Below, piece by piece: positions 27,464 through 31,953 of a stretch of DNA of 31,953 bases. The position numbers and the translations under genes are program-made. Numbering within the stretch: position 1 is the stretch's first letter; every line of letters starts with the position of its first letter. The notes under the pieces were generated by a model. That model saw only the letters and a program-made list of their open reading frames with translations, was not told the origin of the DNA and ran no database searches. Source of the stretch: an uncultured Clostridium sp. GTDB lineage: Bacteria > Bacillota_A > Clostridia > TANB77 > CAG-508. Location: NCBI GenBank assembly GCA_947382445.1, contig CANCZH010000013.1:1-31953 (forward strand), read 5' to 3'.

Positions 27464-28171
27464 ATGAAAGAATTAATTCAAAACACTGCATTAAGTAGTT
27501 CAGACAAAGCCATATTTATAGCAGGAGCAGCAGTAGTAATAGTACTTATTTTAATAATAATGTACAAAATAGATAACATGCCAGAGGAATACAAAAAGAG
27601 AAGAAAAAAGATACAAGAGGAAAAAAAGAAAGCTGCAGAAGATATAGAAAACTACATTGACAAAATAGGTGATAGTGCAGAAGAGAAATTAGAAAAACTA
27701 TTTTATGAAAAAGGATTCAAAAATAGTGAAGTTGAAGATATAACTAATGAAGAAAATATAGAGGATAATAAGACAAAAAGAGAAATAAAAAAAGAAGAAA
27801 AAGCTAGAAGAATATCAAGAAAGACAATAGAAAAAAATCAAAAGGAAGAAGCCAAAAAAGAAATAGCAGAAGAATTAATAGAAGAAACAATGGAATATAA
27901 AATAGCAGAAGAAGTGCAAGAACAAGAAATATTAGAAGAAACATTAAAACAAGAAGAAGTAGAGCCAAAAATAGTAGAAGAAACACCACAACAAGAAGAA
28001 GTAGAACCAAAAATAATAGAAGAAACATCACAACAAGAAGAAATTGAACAAGAAATAACAGAAAAGATACCAGAACAAGAAGTACAACAGGAAATAAAGA
28101 AAGAAAAAAAAGTAACAAGAAGGAGAGTAAGCAAAAAAGAAATAGCTGAAAATCAAGATAAAAAAGAATAG
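27464..28171 (+). CDS. membrane-anchored Glu/Lys-rich repeat protein of unknown function
   Basis: A 235-residue protein not assigned to any family. One hydrophobic helix lies at about 17-38 (AIFIAGAAVVIVLILIIMYK). The rest is highly charged: a Lys-rich segment likely to form a coiled coil (about 45-75), an acidic region, then tandem 14-residue repeats from residue 158 (EET-x-x-QEEVEPKIVE), and a basic tail (KKVTRRRVSKKE). The topology could be a short outer N-terminus with the charged part in the cytoplasm, by the positive-inside rule. It starts 17 bases after the kinase stop with an AAGGAATGG ribosome-binding site and is followed 18 bases later by signal peptidase I, so it is likely in the same transcript. 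YtxH-like or small scaffold proteins look similar, but this is only resemblance in composition. Confidence 0.7.
   Translation: MKELIQNTALSSSDKAIFIAGAAVVIVLILIIMYKIDNMPEEYKKRRKKIQEEKKKAAEDIENYIDKIGDSAEEKLEKLFYEKGFKNSEVEDITNEENIEDNKTKREIKKEEKARRISRKTIEKNQKEEAKKEIAEELIEETMEYKIAEEVQEQEILEETLKQEEVEPKIVEETPQQEEVEPKIIEETSQQEEIEQEITEKIPEQEVQQEIKKEKKVTRRRVSKKEIAENQDKKE
27935..28060 (+). repeat. three tandem 42-base repeats inside the Glu/Lys-rich protein gene
   Basis: Units at 27935-27976, 27977-28018 and 28019-28060 each encode a 14-residue EET-x-x-QEE-(V/I)-E-x-x-I-x block; a fourth, degenerate unit follows to about 28096. All are in frame, so copy-number change would lengthen or shorten the protein without breaking it. 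Confidence 0.85.
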
Positions 28172-28189
28172 AAAAGAGGCAAAAAGACA

Positions 28190-28834
28190 TTGAATCCAAA
28201 AGTTAAAAACATTTTAGAATGGGTATATTGCATAGCAATAGCAGTTATATTAGCCCTACTAGTTAGACACTTTATAGGAACACCTACAATTGTAAAACAA
28301 AGGTCAATGTATCCAACTTTAAAACCAGACCAAAGGTTAATATTAGATAGATTATCAATAACGCTAAAGAAAGATATAAAAAGAGGAGAAATAATAACAT
28401 TTCAAGCACCAAGTACACCAAAAGTAAGCATACAAGATGCAAATATGTCAAATCCAGTAGCTATATATAACAATGAGCCAAAGACATTATGGGAAAAATT
28501 CGTATTTAATGTATTAGAATTTAATAAAACTTCATACATAAAAAGAGTAATAGCGTTGCCAGGAGAACATATACAAATAAAAGACAACAAAGTATATATA
28601 AACGGAGAAGAATATAAAGAAGCTTATTTAGACTCTTCAGTAGTTACAACGCCATGTGATGGAGCATTCATAGATTTAATAGTACCAGATGGATGTATAT
28701 TTGCAATGGGAGATAATAGACCACAGAGTACAGATAGTAGAGCATTTGGATGTGTTCCAATAGACAAAATAGAAGGAAAAGTAGTAATGAGATTTTGGCC
28801 ATTAAACACATGGGGGAATCCAAACAAAAAATAA
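28190..28834 (+). CDS. lepB: signal peptidase I
   Basis: A 214-residue type I signal peptidase that cleaves signal peptides of exported proteins at the outer face of the membrane. One N-terminal helix (about 11-30) anchors it. The catalytic Ser is S39 in RSMYPTL, the general base is K118 in YIKRVIALPGE, and the GDNRPQSTDSR box is present. A loop (about 75-108) is longer than in the smallest Gram-positive forms. The start is TTG (28190) with GAGG about ten bases upstream; the helix and Ser spacing fit this start. Its neighbours include two genes whose large surface proteins carry signal peptides, natural substrates, though the location may be coincidental. Confidence 0.92.
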   Translation: MNPKVKNILEWVYCIAIAVILALLVRHFIGTPTIVKQRSMYPTLKPDQRLILDRLSITLKKDIKRGEIITFQAPSTPKVSIQDANMSNPVAIYNNEPKTLWEKFVFNVLEFNKTSYIKRVIALPGEHIQIKDNKVYINGEEYKEAYLDSSVVTTPCDGAFIDLIVPDGCIFAMGDNRPQSTDSRAFGCVPIDKIEGKVVMRFWPLNTWGNPNKK

Positions 28835-28852
28835 AAATATTAGTGGAGAAAA

Positions 28853-29764
28853 ATGAATACTAGAATAAAAGGAAATGAAACTAATAGAAAAGAGTTAGAA
28901 AAAATTGTGCAAAATAATAATATTTTGCACAGTTACTTATTCTTAGGAAAAGAAGGAATTGGTAAAAAAGAAATAGCCAAGGAATTTGCAAAACAAATTC
29001 TATGTCTTACAAAAAAAGAAAACTGCAATTGTAAATCATGTATATGCTTCGAAACGCAAAATCACCCAGACATACAAATAATAAATGAAGAAAGTGAAAC
29101 AATAAAAATAAATACTATAAGAGACATGATACAAACAGTATACCAAAAGCCAATACTTTCAAATAAGAAAATATATATTATAAATGATTGCGACAAAATG
29201 ACAAAAGAAGCTCAAAACAGCTTATTAAAAACATTAGAAGAGCCACCTGAATACATAATAATGATATTAATAGCATCAAATTCTGATATGATTTTAAATA
29301 CAATTAAATCAAGATGTACCAAAATAGTATTTGACAAACTTAACAACAAAGAAATACAAGAAATCCTAACAACAAAAGATATTGAAAACACAAATATTTC
29401 CGAAAACATGTATGAATTTTTTGATGGAAGTATAAGCAAAGCAATAAAAATACTAGAGAAAAAAGAAAAATACACACAATTAGAAGACTTTATAAATGGA
29501 ATAAAGATATCTAGCAAATTAGACTTCATAACCCAAAATAAAGAAGTTTTTGAAAAAGAAGAAATAAACGAATTACTAGAATATTGTATAGTATTACTAT
29601 TTAATTTAGGGAAAAAAGAGCAAAATATACAATATTTTAATTGTGTAAAAATTATCCAAGAAACAATAAATAAAATAAATTCAAATAGTAATTTTGATAT
29701 GAGTGTTGACAATATGCTATTTAAACTATGGGAGGAAGTAAATGAAGAAAATTGTAGGAATTAA
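28853..29764 (+). CDS. holB: DNA polymerase III subunit delta prime
   Basis: A 303-residue clamp-loader subunit. The opening HSYLFLGKEGIGKKEIAKEFAKQILC carries a degenerate P-loop, followed by a Cys-rich zinc module (ENCNCKSCICFETQNHPDI), then the sensor region DKMTKEAQNSLLKTLEEPPEY and the SRC motif (IKSRCTKIVF). In the clamp loader it helps place the beta clamp on DNA. The Cys module and motifs exclude the related DnaX, which would be longer and has a full Walker B. The last 23 bases overlap the next gene, ricT, which implies translational coupling. The holB-ricT order is conserved in Firmicutes. Confidence 0.9.
   Translation: MNTRIKGNETNRKELEKIVQNNNILHSYLFLGKEGIGKKEIAKEFAKQILCLTKKENCNCKSCICFETQNHPDIQIINEESETIKINTIRDMIQTVYQKPILSNKKIYIINDCDKMTKEAQNSLLKTLEEPPEYIIMILIASNSDMILNTIKSRCTKIVFDKLNNKEIQEILTTKDIENTNISENMYEFFDGSISKAIKILEKKEKYTQLEDFINGIKISSKLDFITQNKEVFEKEEINELLEYCIVLLFNLGKKEQNIQYFNCVKIIQETINKINSNSNFDMSVDNMLFKLWEEVNEENCRN
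28906..28931 (+). repeat. perfect inverted repeat in the 5' part of holB
   Basis: TGTGCAAAATA (28906-28916) and its exact complement (28921-28931) flank a 4-base loop. It lies about 55 bases after the holB start, in the coding part for the conserved LHSYLF segment. As RNA it would form an 11-bp hairpin early in the message. Confidence 0.7.
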
Positions 29765-30662
29765 ATTCAAAAAGCCTGGAAAAACATATTATTTTGACCC
29801 ACAAGATTTAATACTAAAAGAAGGAGATAAAGTAATAGTTGAAACAGCTTTAGGAGATGAATATGGTGAAATACTAATTGGAAATAAAGAAGTAAATGAA
29901 GAAAGCCTAACAAATCCACTAAAAAAAGTAATAAGAATTGCAACTGAAAAAGACAAAAAATCATATGAAGAATATAAGAAAAAAGAACCAGAAGCATTAA
30001 AAAAATGTCAAGAAAAAATAGAAAAACATGGACTAGATATGAAACTAGTAGATGCAGAATACAAATTTGATGGAAGCAAATTAGTGTTCTATTTTACTGC
30101 TGATGGAAGAATTGACTTTAGAGAACTTGTAAAAGACTTAGCATCTATATTTAAAACAAGAATAGAATTAAGACAAATTGGAGTTAGAGATGAAATAAGA
30201 AGAATAGGAGGAAATGGAGCATGTGGCAGAGAGCTATGTTGTTGCTCATTTCTTGGAAACTTTGAAACAGTATCAATAAAAATGGCAAAAGAGCAAAACA
30301 TATCATTAAACCCATCAAAAATTTCTGGATGCTGTGGAAGATTAATGTGTTGTTTAAAATATGAACAAAACGTATATGAAGAAAAATTAAGCAGACTACC
30401 TAAAATAGGAGCAATTGTGCAAACAGAAGAAGGAACAGGAGAAGTTTGTGGAATAGAAACTTTAAAAGAAATAATCAAAGTCAAATTAAATGATGGAGAA
30501 GAGACATACTACAAAAAATTTAATAGCAAAGATATAAAGATAATAAAAGATGCAGAAGATGAAGAAAAGTTAGATGTCGAAAACCAAGAAGATTTAAAAG
30601 AATTAGAGAAACTTGAAAAATTGGAGAAAATGGAAAGTAAAAATACAAATGAAGACATATAG
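29742..30662 (+). CDS. ricT: PSP1-domain protein RicT (YaaT)
   Basis: A 306-residue PSP1-family protein. It begins with a strand-rich region (GIKFKKPGKTYYFDP) and continues to the PSP1 core with FKTRIELRQIGVRDEIRRIGG, CGRELCCCSFL and SGCCGRLMCCLKYE; these clustered cysteines (about 161-205) are diagnostic. In Bacillus, RicT acts with RicA and RicF in a complex that carries Fe-S clusters and promotes RNase Y-dependent mRNA processing. RicA and RicF are not seen in this window. The C-terminal ~35 residues are a Glu/Lys/Leu-rich tail not part of the core. It overlaps holB by 23 bases, with GGGAGG just before its ATG inside holB. Confidence 0.93.
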   Translation: MKKIVGIKFKKPGKTYYFDPQDLILKEGDKVIVETALGDEYGEILIGNKEVNEESLTNPLKKVIRIATEKDKKSYEEYKKKEPEALKKCQEKIEKHGLDMKLVDAEYKFDGSKLVFYFTADGRIDFRELVKDLASIFKTRIELRQIGVRDEIRRIGGNGACGRELCCCSFLGNFETVSIKMAKEQNISLNPSKISGCCGRLMCCLKYEQNVYEEKLSRLPKIGAIVQTEEGTGEVCGIETLKEIIKVKLNDGEETYYKKFNSKDIKIIKDAEDEEKLDVENQEDLKELEKLEKLEKMESKNTNEDI

Positions 30663-30683
30663 CTTTTAAGGGAGAAGAAAAAA

Positions 30684-31953
30684 ATGAAAACACTTATAAA
30701 AAATGCTGTACTATTAGACATGGTAGGGGAAGAACCTAATATACGTAAAACAGACATATTAATAGAAGAAAACAAAATAAGTAAGATAGAAGAAAAAATA
30801 GAAGATGAAGAAGCAGTAGTAATTGATGCAAAAGAAATGGTAGTAATGCCAGGATTAGTAAATACTCATACTCATTTAGCAATGAGTATTTTTAGAGGAT
30901 ATAAAGACGACCAAAAAATGATGGATTGGCTAGAAAATGCTATATATCCAGTAGAAGATAAATTAAGTCCAGAAGATATTTATTGGAACTCTTTTTTGTC
31001 ATGCATTGAATTAATAAAAAGTGGAACTACAACATTTAATGATATGTATTTCAGAATGGACAAAACAATAGAAGCTGTTGAACAATCAGGATTAAGAGGA
31101 GTTATTGCATGGACAGTATTAGATTCTGCAATAAAAGATAAAATTACAAGAACAAGAGAATATCACGAAAAATATAATTATCCAGATAGTAGAATAAAAA
31201 TATATGTATCAGCACATGCGCCATACGCATGTAGTCCAGATACAATGGAATTATGCGTTGACTTAGCAAAAGAGTTAAATACAGGATTACATATCCATTT
31301 ATCAGAAACTCTAAAAGAAGAAAAACTAATAAAAGAAAAATACAACAAAACAGGAACACAATATTTAAATGATTTACATGTATTTGATGTACCAGTTGTA
31401 TTAGCCCATGGAATATATATTTCAGATTCAGACTTAGAAATATTAAAAAATATAAAAGGTGGAATATCACATAATCCAATAAGTAATTGTAAATTATCAT
31501 CAGGAATTTGTGATGTAACAAAACTTAGAAAAAATCACATAAATGTTGGAATAGGAACAGATGGAATAGGAAGTACAACAACATTAGATATGTTTGAAGA
31601 AATGAAAACAGCAGCATATTTGCAAAAAATAAACACAATGGAGCCAACATCAATCAAAGCATATGACATTTTAAAAATGGCAACAATTGAGGGTGCGAGA
31701 GTTTTAGGACTAGATGATGAAATAGGAACAATAGAAGTAGGAAAAAAGGCAGATTTAATCTTTATAAATACAAATAAAACACATTTATATCCTGAAAATG
31801 ATTTATGTACGAATTTAGTATACTCAGCAAATGGTTCAGACGTTGATACAGTCATAATAGACGGAAAATTAATAATGCAAAATAGAAAATTATTAAACAT
31901 AAATGAAAAACATGTGAAAAAAAATATTGCAAAAGTAGTAAAAAGGTTGTTAT
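30684..31953 (+). CDS. mtaD: 5-methylthioadenosine/S-adenosylhomocysteine deaminase-type amidohydrolase (3' end cut by window)
   Basis: An open frame of 423 codons with no stop before the window edge; the family is usually about 430 residues, so only the last few are missing. This amidohydrolase fold binds a metal through H62-x-H64 in NTHTHLAM, then HIHLSE, LAHGIYI and the GTDG aspartate (GIGTDGIGSTTTLDM). The C-terminal part shows ATIEGARVLGLDDEIGTIEVGKKADLI-type sequence in two stretches. MtaD converts S-adenosylhomocysteine and methylthioadenosine to their inosyl forms in methyl-cycle salvage; other guanine- or chlorohydrolase-like members share the fold, so the substrate is inferred. The ATG has an AGGGAGA ribosome-binding site and starts 21 bases after ricT. 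Confidence 0.85.
   Translation, partial: MKTLIKNAVLLDMVGEEPNIRKTDILIEENKISKIEEKIEDEEAVVIDAKEMVVMPGLVNTHTHLAMSIFRGYKDDQKMMDWLENAIYPVEDKLSPEDIYWNSFLSCIELIKSGTTTFNDMYFRMDKTIEAVEQSGLRGVIAWTVLDSAIKDKITRTREYHEKYNYPDSRIKIYVSAHAPYACSPDTMELCVDLAKELNTGLHIHLSETLKEEKLIKEKYNKTGTQYLNDLHVFDVPVVLAHGIYISDSDLEILKNIKGGISHNPISNCKLSSGICDVTKLRKNHINVGIGTDGIGSTTTLDMFEEMKTAAYLQKINTMEPTSIKAYDILKMATIEGARVLGLDDEIGTIEVGKKADLIFINTNKTHLYPENDLCTNLVYSANGSDVDTVIIDGKLIMQNRKLLNINEKHVKKNIAKVVKRLL

Noticed and set aside
1..31953. CRISPR arrays, tRNA or rRNA genes, transposase or integrase genes
   Set aside because: Scanned the gaps by eye and found no regular spacer arrays, no tRNA-like cloverleaf sequence and no recombinase ORF.

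Overview
The window is very AT-rich and densely coded, with genes opened by Shine-Dalgarno sites and read in the standard code (TGG for Trp, no reassigned stops seen). The rpsF-ssb-rpsR cluster, a PASTA-domain penicillin-binding protein, a Gram-positive PhoB-type/HAMP-PAS two-component pair, and the order signal peptidase I - holB - ricT all point to a low-GC Gram-positive bacterium, most likely an uncultured Clostridia-like lineage. The species cannot be named from this sequence alone.

Layout. 1-1270: ribosomal protein S6, single-strand DNA-binding protein and ribosomal protein S18, with a promoter, a possible S6:S18 leader hairpin and a terminator. 1328-3547 (minus): a class B penicillin-binding protein with two C-terminal PASTA domains. 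3647-5800 (plus, divergent): an MFS-type transporter followed by the 16S rRNA dimethyltransferase gene rsmA. 5801-6259: 459 bases without a gene, holding a striking 185-base symmetric imperfect palindrome (MITE-like element or structured RNA) and then a near-consensus promoter. 6260-16551: two giant cell-surface proteins (1702 and 1725 aa) five bases apart, built from Cna-B/SdrD-like and DUF11-like beta-sandwich domains and ending in a membrane helix, closed by a perfect 20-bp terminator hairpin. 16602-16880 (minus): a GT2-like glycosyltransferase fragment that stops just where the DxD motif should appear. 17112-24993: a huge cyclic beta-1,2-glucan synthase-like protein (GT84 + glucoamylase-like + GH94), whose first ~45 codons are separated from the rest by an apparent single-base frameshift.

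25077-27446: an OmpR/PhoB-type response regulator and its HAMP-PAS sensor kinase, separated by a hairpin and a second promoter. 27464-31953: a small Glu/Lys-rich membrane-anchored protein with 14-residue repeats, signal peptidase I, DNA polymerase III delta prime (holB), the PSP1-domain protein RicT, and a nearly complete MTA/SAH-deaminase-type amidohydrolase running off the window end.

How it fits together: the central 19 kb looks like a cell-envelope accessory block (two surface adhesin-like proteins plus a glucan-making membrane enzyme). It is flanked by housekeeping genes for translation, cell-wall synthesis, secretion and replication, and is followed by a two-component system of the type that often senses envelope state. 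Functional linkage between the block and the two-component system is inference from proximity only.
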